Position numbers and translations under genes: made by a program. This document shows positions 31,717-38,431 of a DNA stretch of 40,249 nt, piece after piece (position 1 is the stretch's first letter; every line of letters begins with the position of its first letter). Under the pieces are notes generated by a model. The model made no database searches. It saw only the letters and a list, made by a program, of their open reading frames with translations, and was not told the DNA's origin. Source of the stretch: a virus; IMG/VR virus record IMGVR_UViG_3300046028_002417, positions 1 through 40,249 of that record. One strand, 5' to 3'.

Positions 31717-32060
31717 GCGAAGCACGGACACAGCAGGAAATTCGCCTGGCTGCTGGGCAAGGCGGTTCCGTGCTGTTCCGCAACAACGTCGGCAGCTACA
31801 AAGACCCGACCGGTCGCTGGATTCAATACGGCGTCTGTAATCCTGGCGGTTCCGACCTAATCGGCTGGACGCCAGTGACGGTCACGCCGGACATGGTCGG
31901 CAGGCAGCTGGCCGTCTTCACTGCCGTCGAAGTCAAGTCCCAGCGTGGGACTGCCAGCAAGCCGCAGGTCAATTTTATTGATGCTGTGACTGGGGCTGGC
32001 GGGTTCGCCGGAATTGCCCGGTCCGTCGCGGATTATTTGGCAATAGTTCGGGGCTATTGA
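31713..32060 (+). CDS. VRR-NUC domain nuclease
   Basis: A 115-aa protein that is a stand-alone VRR-NUC (PD-(D/E)XK) domain: GGSDLIGW with D48, FTAVEVKS with E73 and K75, and Q85 in KPQVNFI. Such proteins are thought to process branched or nicked DNA in replication and recombination, and pair with SNF2- or DEAH-type helicases. It starts at GTG 31713, overlapping the kinase stop. The helicase upstream in the same operon is a likely partner. Confidence 0.9.
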   Translation: MSEARTQQEIRLAAGQGGSVLFRNNVGSYKDPTGRWIQYGVCNPGGSDLIGWTPVTVTPDMVGRQLAVFTAVEVKSQRGTASKPQVNFIDAVTGAGGFAGIARSVADYLAIVRGY

Positions 32061-32092
32061 TGCTGGCTGGTCAATAGAAACAATCAAATGGA

Positions 32093-32109
32093 GCTAAAAT
32101 CATTTTAGC
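32093..32109. promoter_or_regulatory. Palindrome between the nuclease and a small membrane gene
   Basis: Perfect inverted repeat GCTAAAAT-C-ATTTTAGC, extended by near-matching TGG/CCA. It lies in the 103-nt gap 32061-32163. It has no T-run after it, so it could be an operator, a weak hairpin terminator or an RNA-processing site. No promoter could be placed with confidence. Confidence 0.45.
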
Positions 32110-32163
32110 CAGACAATCCATTTCATGGACGCGGCATTCGCGGCGTCATTAACCGGAGCCAAC

Positions 32164-32340
32164 ATGAAAAATTCCTACTTCAACACACCGCGCCGCAGCG
32201 AAGACTGCACGTTTCACAGCTGGGCTGACCCGATCCATTACGACGAACCGTCCTGGCGCAAAGACCCTGACACGCTGATCATGGCGTTCTGCGTCGCCGG
32301 ATTTATCTTCATGGTCGTTTATCTGCTCATGGGGAACTGA
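32164..32340 (+). CDS. Small membrane-anchored protein
   Basis: A 58-aa protein beginning MKNSYFNTPRRSEDCTFHSW with a C-terminal transmembrane segment (about 36-56, LIMAFCVAGFIFMVVYLLMG). ATG 32164 is preceded by CGGAGCC, a good Shine-Dalgarno; a start at 32125 in the same frame lacks one. No family recognised. Its N-terminus is probably cytoplasmic, with the tail in the membrane. Confidence 0.68.
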   Translation: MKNSYFNTPRRSEDCTFHSWADPIHYDEPSWRKDPDTLIMAFCVAGFIFMVVYLLMGN

Positions 32341-32341
32341 C

Positions 32342-32542
32342 ATGAGATCATGGACAAAGATCGTCGCCGATGATCGCGCAAAACTCAATTACATCATTCA
32401 CAACCTGCGTCGCGGTTTAGTCAACGCACATGAAGTCGATTTTCTGCATCTGTTCGTCGACGAAGCATTGAACGCCAAGCATCGCACTGGCTACGCCGAC
32501 TGGAACGGCGACCCGATCTATGAACCAATGGAGGAATTATGA
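32342..32542 (+). CDS. Hypothetical early protein
   Basis: A 66-aa soluble-looking protein, IVADDRAKLNYIIHNLRRGL then NAHEVDFLHLFVDEALNAK, helical and charged. It begins one base after the previous stop, and its stop overlaps the next ATG. No motif recognised. Confidence 0.65.
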   Translation: MRSWTKIVADDRAKLNYIIHNLRRGLVNAHEVDFLHLFVDEALNAKHRTGYADWNGDPIYEPMEEL

Positions 32543-32691
32543 GCCTATGGCGAAAGCGCGAGATCAAGCAGCACGACAATGACAATGACGAACTGGAAAT
32601 CTGGCACGTTTGCATGACGATCATGGCGTTCATTGGCGGCGGGTTTCTGTTTTTACTTTTGATATCTCTAATCGCATTATGGATAAACTGA
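32539..32691 (+). CDS. Small membrane protein
   Basis: A 50-aa protein (ATG 32539, TGA 32689-32691) beginning MSLWRKREIKQHDNDNDELE and ending in a strongly hydrophobic helix (about 27-48, TIMAFIGGGFLFLLLISLIA). ATGA overlap with the previous gene and a 13-nt overlap with the next indicate real translation. Possibly a membrane-active early protein. Function unknown. Confidence 0.65.
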   Translation: MSLWRKREIKQHDNDNDELEIWHVCMTIMAFIGGGFLFLLLISLIALWIN

Positions 32692-33086
32692 ATTTCAACA
32701 GCGAAAAGTCCGTCGCACGCATTGAGCGCATACAGGAATTATTGCGCAGCCAGGCAATGTCGCAGCAGGAACTTGCCGACGCGATCTTTGTGAGCAACCG
32801 ATATGCGCGGGATTACATCGTTTATTTGCAAGAGATCGGCTGCATTCACATTGCGGACTTTCGCAGAGGTACACTGCCAGGCAACCGTCGGCATCATATC
32901 GCGTTGTATCGCTGGGGCATGGGCGCTGACGCTGTTGCGCCGCCAATGGAACGCAAGCCGCGAACTATTGCGACTGATCCAGACGAACGACGCGACCGCG
33001 CAGTCGCACTAAAGAAAGCCGCGGCAATCCAGCCGTTTCGGGACTGGTCGGCGGCGTGGATACCGACACGGACGCAGCATGACTGA
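32679..33086 (+). CDS. Winged-helix DNA-binding protein
   Basis: A 135-aa protein. Residues 10-65 form a winged helix: RIERIQELLRSQAMSQQELA, then DAIFVSNRYARDYIVYLQEI and GCIHIADFRRG as wing. The remaining 70 residues are basic and Pro/Arg-rich (APPMERKPRTIATDPDERRD). I chose ATG 32679, within the end of the previous gene. It may regulate early genes or bind DNA in replication. It is one of four small HTH proteins in the window. Confidence 0.75.
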   Translation: MDKLNFNSEKSVARIERIQELLRSQAMSQQELADAIFVSNRYARDYIVYLQEIGCIHIADFRRGTLPGNRRHHIALYRWGMGADAVAPPMERKPRTIATDPDERRDRAVALKKAAAIQPFRDWSAAWIPTRTQHD

Positions 33087-33285
33087 ATTTCCACAGTCAA
33101 CAACCAACCAGCTGTACTTCCGCGACCCGGCAATCGAGCCGCCGCCAAGGGCGACAAGTATGCTGCTGTTGAACCCTGGCGGCGTCTGCATCATTGGCGT
33201 TTGGGATGACAGCTGCATCGGCTGGTGTCCGAAACCTAAAATCCCGAAGTCACTTAAATCCAGACATGCCAAGGGCCAGTTATGA
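33079..33285 (+). CDS. Small DUF551-like protein
   Basis: A 68-aa protein with the pattern AIEPPPRATSMLLLNPGGVC, then IIGVWDDSCIGWCPKPKIP. A PPP segment, a strand, a GVWD turn and a WxPxPxxP ending are shared by short phage proteins grouped as DUF551-like, from memory. Function unknown. It overlaps both neighbours (by 8 and 4 nt). Confidence 0.62.
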   Translation: MTEFPQSTTNQLYFRDPAIEPPPRATSMLLLNPGGVCIIGVWDDSCIGWCPKPKIPKSLKSRHAKGQL

Positions 33286-33980
33286 TTTTATCCAAAGGAA
33301 AACACTGGATTGCGATTGACCCAGCCGCTGCAAAGTTTCAGGAACTGACTGTTCAGCTGAACTTGGCGGAACGTTACCTGCACTTGATGCAACCTGACAC
33401 GGTCGGCTGCGATTACTGGGGGCTGTGCCGCGACAATCCAGAGGAAAACACCGTCGTGCGGCTGGCTGACGGGATGTGCGGCAACCAGATGGAAGTCACG
33501 TACAACGACGTCATGCGCGTGCTGCCGCGTCTAAAGCAGCTGATGGCCGAACTGGACCTGCATCCGTACATCGGGAAGAACTACATCGGCAACTGGGGCA
33601 TCCATCGCCATGCGTACAGCCGTGACAGCAAATGGAACCTGTGCGTCATGGGGCCAGGCAACGACCCTGCGACAGTAGCGTTCCACGAAGTCGTGAAGGG
33701 GCCTGTTTATGAGGCACTGACTGACACGCATATATTCGACCTGCTGGATCGGCAAGCCAGGACGCGGGTTATCGAGTCGCTGCCAGTCAACGTCAGCGAT
33801 ATGTATTCATTCAATACATGGGTCTGGCACTCGCACAAGGTCAAGCGACGGGACAATCATGTCGAATGTTTTTTGTTGCATTTTAAAAATGCTGACACGC
33901 AGACGAAGGCCATCGAAGTCATTAAAAACGGGCGGCGTGGTATCTGGCGGCGCACTGCCGACAAACTGGGAATTTTATGA
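33282..33980 (+). CDS. Hypothetical protein, 232 aa
   Basis: The largest unrecognised gene of the early block. Hydrophilic, with no signal peptide or membrane segment. Notable parts are DYWGLCRDNPEENTVVRLAD near residue 44, IGNWGIHRHAYSRDSKWNL near 107, WVWHSHKVKRRDNHVECFLL near 182 and a basic helical end (IKNGRRGIWRRTADKLG). The histidine-rich WHSHK cluster could bind a metal, but no catalytic pattern was identified. Its start overlaps the previous gene by 4 nt, and its stop overlaps the next start. Confidence 0.7.
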   Translation: MILSKGKHWIAIDPAAAKFQELTVQLNLAERYLHLMQPDTVGCDYWGLCRDNPEENTVVRLADGMCGNQMEVTYNDVMRVLPRLKQLMAELDLHPYIGKNYIGNWGIHRHAYSRDSKWNLCVMGPGNDPATVAFHEVVKGPVYEALTDTHIFDLLDRQARTRVIESLPVNVSDMYSFNTWVWHSHKVKRRDNHVECFLLHFKNADTQTKAIEVIKNGRRGIWRRTADKLGIL

Positions 33981-34123
33981 AAACAGTAATCCTGATTTAC
34001 ACAATAGCCGTTGCCATCGCGTGCGTCTGCGCTGCTGCGGTCGCACTGCAGGCACACGTTCCAGCGCCGACTTATCCGTGCGCTGTTCACAAACATAATT
34101 ACACTTGCCACAAACTGCCATGA
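33977..34123 (+). CDS. Small exported or membrane protein with cysteines
   Basis: A 48-aa protein starting MKTVILIYTIAVAIACVCAA, which reads as a signal anchor or signal peptide. The short remainder has two cysteines and several histidines (YPCAVHKHNYTCHKLP), so it may form a disulphide or bind metal outside the cytoplasm. It overlaps its neighbours with ATGA on both sides. Function unknown. Confidence 0.62.
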   Translation: MKTVILIYTIAVAIACVCAAAVALQAHVPAPTYPCAVHKHNYTCHKLP

Positions 34124-34368
34124 CAACACGAAACCCTATAACCGGCGATCCGATCCAGACGAAGCCGGCGACTGATAATTATCGCGAGAACTTCGACCGG
34201 GTATTCCGCAAAGCCTGTCCGCGTTGCGGCAAGGTCAACGCCGCCGATATTCATACCTGCACGCCGCCAGAAGTCATGCAGGCGCAACAGCAGCTGACAG
34301 ACCTGGCGCAAGGCGAAGGGTATGGCCTGTGCGACAAGTGCGATCCTGATACGTGCTGCCGGCTATGA
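34120..34368 (+). CDS. Small zinc-binding-type protein
   Basis: An 82-aa protein with CPRCGK near residue 33, a later single cysteine (HTC near 47) and CDKCDPDTCC near the C-terminus, so one or two zinc sites are plausible. It begins MTTRNPITGDPIQTKPATDN at ATG 34120, overlapping the previous stop. Function unknown. Confidence 0.65.
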   Translation: MTTRNPITGDPIQTKPATDNYRENFDRVFRKACPRCGKVNAADIHTCTPPEVMQAQQQLTDLAQGEGYGLCDKCDPDTCCRL

Positions 34369-34589
34369 ACCGCGAAGACATTATCCGCATGGCGCGAGAG
34401 GCTTATATGCAGCCCTATCCACTTGATACATACGCAGGGCATATCGTTAATTTGGAAACTTTCGCCGCCCTAGTCGCAGCAGCAGAGCGCGAGGCGTGTG
34501 CGAAGGTGTGTGACTCACTTAACGAGGATTTTGACAGCCTGCACGTTGAGTCATGCGCCGAAGCCATCCGCGCCAGGGGCGAGTCATGA
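34365..34589 (+). CDS. Conserved-type small early protein
   Basis: A 74-aa protein: MNREDIIRMAREAYM, then ETFAALVAAAEREACAKVCD and EAIRARGES. The block FAALVAAAEREACA is very common in small early proteins of proteobacterial phages, whose role is not known. Coupled by ATGA to both neighbours. Confidence 0.72.
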   Translation: MNREDIIRMAREAYMQPYPLDTYAGHIVNLETFAALVAAAEREACAKVCDSLNEDFDSLHVESCAEAIRARGES

Positions 34590-34792
34590 GAGGCGCAGAG
34601 GTCCGAAAAATACAGCGCACGCTGCAACTCAAAAACCTGCAGCTGTGTGAGAAACTGGGCGTCACTGAAGCGACCCTGTGCAATTACAAAGCGAACCGGC
34701 AGAAAGTGCCGAACAGCATCCAGCTGGCGCTGCTGTACCTGCTGACGGGGCGTGACCAGCAGGTAACAACAGTGAACTGTATTAACGAGTAA
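34586..34792 (+). CDS. Small XRE-like HTH protein
   Basis: A 68-aa helix-turn-helix protein: VRKIQRTLQLKNLQLCEKLG, then VTEATLCNYKANRQKVPNSI, and a further helix (LALLYLLTG). It lies just before the cytosine methyltransferase gene, so it could regulate that gene or the end of the early operon. ATG 34586 overlaps the previous stop. Confidence 0.75.
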   Translation: MRGAEVRKIQRTLQLKNLQLCEKLGVTEATLCNYKANRQKVPNSIQLALLYLLTGRDQQVTTVNCINE

Positions 34793-34835
34793 GAATCACG
34801 CAGCATTGACTGCGGACTACATAACAGGGGAAAAA

Positions 34836-36158
34836 ATGAAATATCTGTCGGTCTGTTCCGGCATTGAAGCCGCGACTGTTGCATGGCATTCGCTAAGATG
34901 GAAACCAGCTGCGTTCTCAGAGATCGAAGCATTCCCGTCTGCTGTGCTGCAGCACCATTATCCCGACGTTCCGAACGTCGGCGACATGACTAAATTTAAC
35001 GAATGGAATTTCAATGAGCCAATTAAACTTTTGGTCGGTGGAACACCTTGCCAGTCATTTTCCGTTGCCGGACTCCGCAAAGGACTCGCAGACCCAAGAG
35101 GAAACCTTGCGCTTACGTATGTCGGAATTCTTGACAAGTTTAGACCCCAGTGGTGCTTATGGGAAAACGTGCCAGGTGTCCTCAGTTCAAACGGTGGACG
35201 GGACTTTGGTTCCTTCCTTGGGGCGCTGGTCGAAATCGGGTATGGGTTCGCATATCGAGTCCTTGACGCTCAATATTTCGGAGTGGCACAGCGACGCCGT
35301 CGTGTGTTCGTTGTCGGATATCTTGGAGACTGGCGACCTGCCGCAGAGGTTCTTTTTGAGCCAGAAAGCCTGCGCGGGAATCCTGCGCCGCGCAGAGAAA
35401 CGGGGAAAGAAATTGCCGGAACCTTTACGGCACGCGCTAGAAGCGGTGGTTGGGGATCAGACGTAGATTTGGCTGCTAGTAATTATATGCAGCCGGTAAT
35501 CAGCATGGCGCACGGCCAAGCTGGCGCAGAAATCCGCGTTGATGGCGGTGCGCCGACGCTAACCTGCAATCATGAAGCGCCGATAGTGGCCGGGACACTA
35601 TTAAAAGGCGGTAATTCTAATAACCCGATTGATGAAACCTTAATTCCTGCTTACGGCATCGCAGGAAACATTATAGAGCGCCAGCCGCAAAACGGCGGGA
35701 ATGGTCTGGGTTTCAGTGAAGAAGTTTCCTACACGTTGACCAAAACTGATCGGCATGGTGTGGCGCAGCCTGTCGGCGTAACGATCCACGGCACTGACGG
35801 AACCGTAAACGTCGCTTCATACACCGAACTGTCCAGCGCGTTGCGGTCACGCATCCCTAGTGGCGTGGAGAACAGCACAACTACTGCCGTGCAGCACGCT
35901 ATGGCCGTCCGCCGCCTAACCCCAGTCGAATGCGAACGCTTGCAGGGGTTCCCCGACAATTACACCAACATTCCGTGGCGCAAGCAGCCGACCGCACCGG
36001 ACAAGCCGCGGTACAAGGCGCTGGGCAATTCAATGGCCGTTCCGGTCATGGCGTGGATCGGCAAGCGCATCGCAATGGTTGATGCGATGCAGAATGCCAA
36101 TGACAACAACGCAGCCGCAAACAATAACCGTCCAGCCGCCGATGAGGCCGTTGCATGA
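34836..36158 (+). CDS. C5-cytosine DNA methyltransferase
   Basis: A 440-aa Dcm-type enzyme with motif I SVCSGIEAATVAW at residues 5-17, the catalytic PCQS (C72), ENVPG at 110-114, QRRRRVF at 152-158, a variable target-recognition part (about 185-360) and the C-terminal motifs LTPVECERLQGFPDNY and ALGNSMAVPVM. An AGGGGA Shine-Dalgarno precedes ATG 34836. It probably protects phage DNA from restriction. Between residues 60 and 210 codon use shifts to CTT/CTC and GGA, where another gene is overprinted (35014-35466). The C-terminus is Asn/Ala-rich. Confidence 0.93.
   Translation: MKYLSVCSGIEAATVAWHSLRWKPAAFSEIEAFPSAVLQHHYPDVPNVGDMTKFNEWNFNEPIKLLVGGTPCQSFSVAGLRKGLADPRGNLALTYVGILDKFRPQWCLWENVPGVLSSNGGRDFGSFLGALVEIGYGFAYRVLDAQYFGVAQRRRRVFVVGYLGDWRPAAEVLFEPESLRGNPAPRRETGKEIAGTFTARARSGGWGSDVDLAASNYMQPVISMAHGQAGAEIRVDGGAPTLTCNHEAPIVAGTLLKGGNSNNPIDETLIPAYGIAGNIIERQPQNGGNGLGFSEEVSYTLTKTDRHGVAQPVGVTIHGTDGTVNVASYTELSSALRSRIPSGVENSTTTAVQHAMAVRRLTPVECERLQGFPDNYTNIPWRKQPTAPDKPRYKALGNSMAVPVMAWIGKRIAMVDAMQNANDNNAAANNNRPAADEAVA
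35014..35466 (+). CDS. Overprinted gene within the cytosine methyltransferase gene
   Basis: A 150-aa frame, +1 relative to the methyltransferase, fully inside it and covering its PCQS, ENV and QRRRR motifs. The protein starts MSQLNFWSVEHLAS and ends with CSLSDILETGDLPQRFFLSQ, then KACAGILRRAEKRGKKLPEP. I recall the same ending in annotated hypothetical proteins near methyltransferases in other phages, which supports real coding, but this was not checked. Leucine is mostly TTG here. The upstream GGAAT may serve as a weak Shine-Dalgarno. Function unknown. Confidence 0.68.
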   Translation: MSQLNFWSVEHLASHFPLPDSAKDSQTQEETLRLRMSEFLTSLDPSGAYGKTCQVSSVQTVDGTLVPSLGRWSKSGMGSHIESLTLNISEWHSDAVVCSLSDILETGDLPQRFFLSQKACAGILRRAEKRGKKLPEPLRHALEAVVGDQT

Positions 36159-38224
36159 CCGCCGCCGACTTCAGAGCCGCCATGCAAGACGCTGGATATG
36201 AGCCGCCAGCCGATATCATTCCCGGCAAGTTCCATCGGTTCAGCGCCAACGGCAAGCGCCGTGACACTGCCGCATTTTGCAAGCTGTTCGATGACCTGCG
36301 CGGCGGAATATACGGCAACTGGCGCGAAGGCATCACGCATGAGTGGCAGGCCGCAAAGCCAGCCGCGATGTCGCCGGCAGAGCGCCAGGCGTACCGGGAC
36401 GCTGTCGCCAGAGCCAAAGCAGAGCGCGACGCTGAACAGGTACAGCTGGCAGCGGAAGCAGCCGCCAAAGCCGAAGCGATCTGGCAAGCCAGTGAGCCTG
36501 CAAACGACAATCACCCTTACCTGCAGCGCAAGCAGGTTCGTGCATACGCTATCCGGCAGAGCCGCGACGCGCTGGTTCTGCCGATCAAGGACAACGCTGG
36601 TCGGCTGCACAGCCTGCAGTTCATCCAGCCAGACGGCGAAAAGCGGTTCCTGACCGGCGGCGCGATCAAGGGACATTACACAGGCATCGGCAAGCCGCAG
36701 GGGCGCATCTATATCGCCGAAGGATATGCGACCGCAGCCAGCATCCACCAGGCAACCGGCGACGCTGTCGCCGTGGCGTTCAATGCCGGTAATCTTGAGC
36801 CTGTGGCGGTCAACCTGCGCGAACGCTTCCCAGACGCTGAGATCGTGATCGCCGCCGACAACGACAACCAGACGCCGGGAAATCCTGGCCTTACCAAAGC
36901 CGCCAAAGCCGCTACAGCGGCGCAGGCGACGGTCGTTGCGCCTGATGCTGGCGACTTCAATGACCTGGCCGTCAGCGATGGCGCAGAGGCCGTCAGCAGG
37001 GCATTGAAGCAGGTCACTGCGCCTGTTCCGGTCGCGGTCGACTACGTGTCGCCGCTGCCGGACTGCAACAGCAAAGGGTCGCCGCTGTCGACAATCGAGA
37101 ACCTGTCAGAGATCGTTCGCCGACTGAATGTGACCGTGCGTTACAACGTGATCAGCAAAGAGGAAGAACTGCTGATCCCGAACGCTGCGTTCAGCGTGGA
37201 CAACCGGCAGAACGCCAGTCTGGCCTGGCTGGCCAGCTGGTGCAGCCGCTTTCGGATGCGCACTGATAAGCTGGGCGACTATGTGACCTATCTGGCCGAC
37301 CAGAACCAATTCAACCCGGTCGCGCAGTGGATCACATCGAAACCATGGGACGGAGTGTCACGGCTGGCAGACCTATGCGCGACCATTACCAGCACCGACA
37401 ACGATCTGCGTGATGTCCTGATGAAACGCTGGCTGCTGTCGGCAGTCGCCGCAGCATTTAATCACGACGGCGTGTCTGCGCATGGCGTGCTGGTTTTGCA
37501 GGGCAGTCAGTACCTGGGAAAGACGAAATGGTTCAAACAGCTGGTTCCGGCGCATCTGGGCGTCGTGCAGGACGGAATGATGCTGCGACCAGATGACCGC
37601 GACAGCGTCAAGCAAGTCTGTTCGTTCTGGCTGGTCGAACTGGGCGAGATTGATGCGACGTTCAGGAAGTCTGACATCGCCGCTTTGAAATCGTTCATCA
37701 CGAAAAAGAACGACGTTTTGCGTCGGGCGTATGCGCGGAAAGAATCGACCTATGCACGGCGCACCGTCTTTTTTGGGTCGGTCAACCCGAAGCAGTTCCT
37801 GCATGACCCGACGGGAAACCGCCGGTACTGGACTATTGAAGCAACCAACATCGACCATTCGCACGACATCGATATGCAACAACTGTGGGCTGAAGTTCTT
37901 TCCATGTACCACGCTGGCGAAGGGTATTACCTGCTGCCGGAAGAAATGGACAGGCTGAACCATCACAATCAGGACTACAGCGTCAGCGATCCTGTGGTCG
38001 AGCGAATACAGACCAGACTGGACTGGGAAGCGCCAGAAACGCAATGGATATGGAAATCGGCGACCGAAGTCCTGATCGATGTCGGCGTTGACCGACCAAC
38101 GCAAGCCGACCTGACAAAGGCAAGCCAGGCAATTCGAGAGATGAACAAGGATCAAAGCCGGCGCACCAAAGTGTCACGACAACTGAAAGTGCCGCCATTG
38201 ATGCGTCAAGCAGCGCAGTGGTGA
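36155..38224 (+). CDS. Primase-helicase with Toprim and VapE-like domains
   Basis: A 689-aa replication protein. The N-terminal region (1-80) has a DNA-binding-like part, and 80-120 is a charged Ala-rich helix. Residues 180-260 form a Toprim domain with E189 in IYIAEGYATA and D235/D237 in IVIAADNDN. The C-terminal superfamily 3-like (VapE) helicase has Walker A GSQYLGKT at 450-457 and the Walker B-like WLVELGEID near 491. It probably primes and unwinds at the phage origin; repeats just after it (38222-38367) are a candidate binding region. GCATGACC overlap with the methyltransferase stop. Confidence 0.92.
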   Translation: MTAADFRAAMQDAGYEPPADIIPGKFHRFSANGKRRDTAAFCKLFDDLRGGIYGNWREGITHEWQAAKPAAMSPAERQAYRDAVARAKAERDAEQVQLAAEAAAKAEAIWQASEPANDNHPYLQRKQVRAYAIRQSRDALVLPIKDNAGRLHSLQFIQPDGEKRFLTGGAIKGHYTGIGKPQGRIYIAEGYATAASIHQATGDAVAVAFNAGNLEPVAVNLRERFPDAEIVIAADNDNQTPGNPGLTKAAKAATAAQATVVAPDAGDFNDLAVSDGAEAVSRALKQVTAPVPVAVDYVSPLPDCNSKGSPLSTIENLSEIVRRLNVTVRYNVISKEEELLIPNAAFSVDNRQNASLAWLASWCSRFRMRTDKLGDYVTYLADQNQFNPVAQWITSKPWDGVSRLADLCATITSTDNDLRDVLMKRWLLSAVAAAFNHDGVSAHGVLVLQGSQYLGKTKWFKQLVPAHLGVVQDGMMLRPDDRDSVKQVCSFWLVELGEIDATFRKSDIAALKSFITKKNDVLRRAYARKESTYARRTVFFGSVNPKQFLHDPTGNRRYWTIEATNIDHSHDIDMQQLWAEVLSMYHAGEGYYLLPEEMDRLNHHNQDYSVSDPVVERIQTRLDWEAPETQWIWKSATEVLIDVGVDRPTQADLTKASQAIREMNKDQSRRTKVSRQLKVPPLMRQAAQW

Positions 38225-38300
38225 CAGTATACTGTCATCGACCGTCACCCGCTAAGTTGTTGATTTTACTTAATAATGACAGTATGACAGTATGAATGTA
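38222..38300. repeat. TGACAGTA palindrome and tandem 8-bp repeats
   Basis: The half-site TGACAGTA occurs as an inverted pair at 38222-38237, overlapping the primase stop codon, then as TGACAGTA, TGACAGTA and TGAATGTA at 38277, 38285 and 38293. Inverted and direct copies of one word suggest a site-specific binding protein. Confidence 0.9.
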
Positions 38301-38304
38301 TATA
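38276..38304 (+). promoter_or_regulatory. Promoter candidate embedded in the repeats
   Basis: A -35-like ATGACA (38276-38281; five of six consensus bases), a 17-bp spacer and a -10-like TATATA (38299-38304). Two of the three tandem repeats fall between or on these boxes, so a repeat-binding protein would block transcription. It would read into the gpZ-like and metallophosphoesterase genes and possibly the late block. Confidence 0.45.
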
Positions 38305-38431
38305 TATATGGAAAATAGAAAAGGGGGAATAAGGGGCGCGCGTAGAAAAGGGCGCTATATGGAAAATGCTGTCAACCGTGTCACCCTGTCACCCGATGGC
38401 GGCGCACTCACATCTGAGGCATAATCAACCA

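Larger units (their letters stand above)
38222..38431. other. Repeat-rich control region, candidate replication origin
   Basis: A 207-nt gap without a gene. It holds a perfect 16-bp palindrome TGACAGTATACTGTCA (38222-38237), three tandem 8-mers (38277-38300), an AT-rich stretch (TATATATATA, 38299-38308), two direct copies of TATATGGAAAAT (38305-38316 and 38356-38367), two of TAGAAAAGGG (38316-38325 and 38343-38352), and several GTCACCC or TGTCA words. Iterons plus a melting-prone region next to a primase-helicase are typical of an origin. A late promoter or operator role is the main alternative. Confidence 0.62.

Noticed and set aside
35960-36748. Long minus-strand frame of 262 codons opposite the methyltransferase end and primase start.
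   Set aside because: It crosses the junction of two well-supported plus-strand genes and is rich in residues expected from reverse-complemented codons.
37373-38155. Long minus-strand frame of 260 codons opposite the primase-helicase.
   Set aside because: Shadow of a clear primase-helicase gene; its composition mirrors the complement and no start signal or family is visible.
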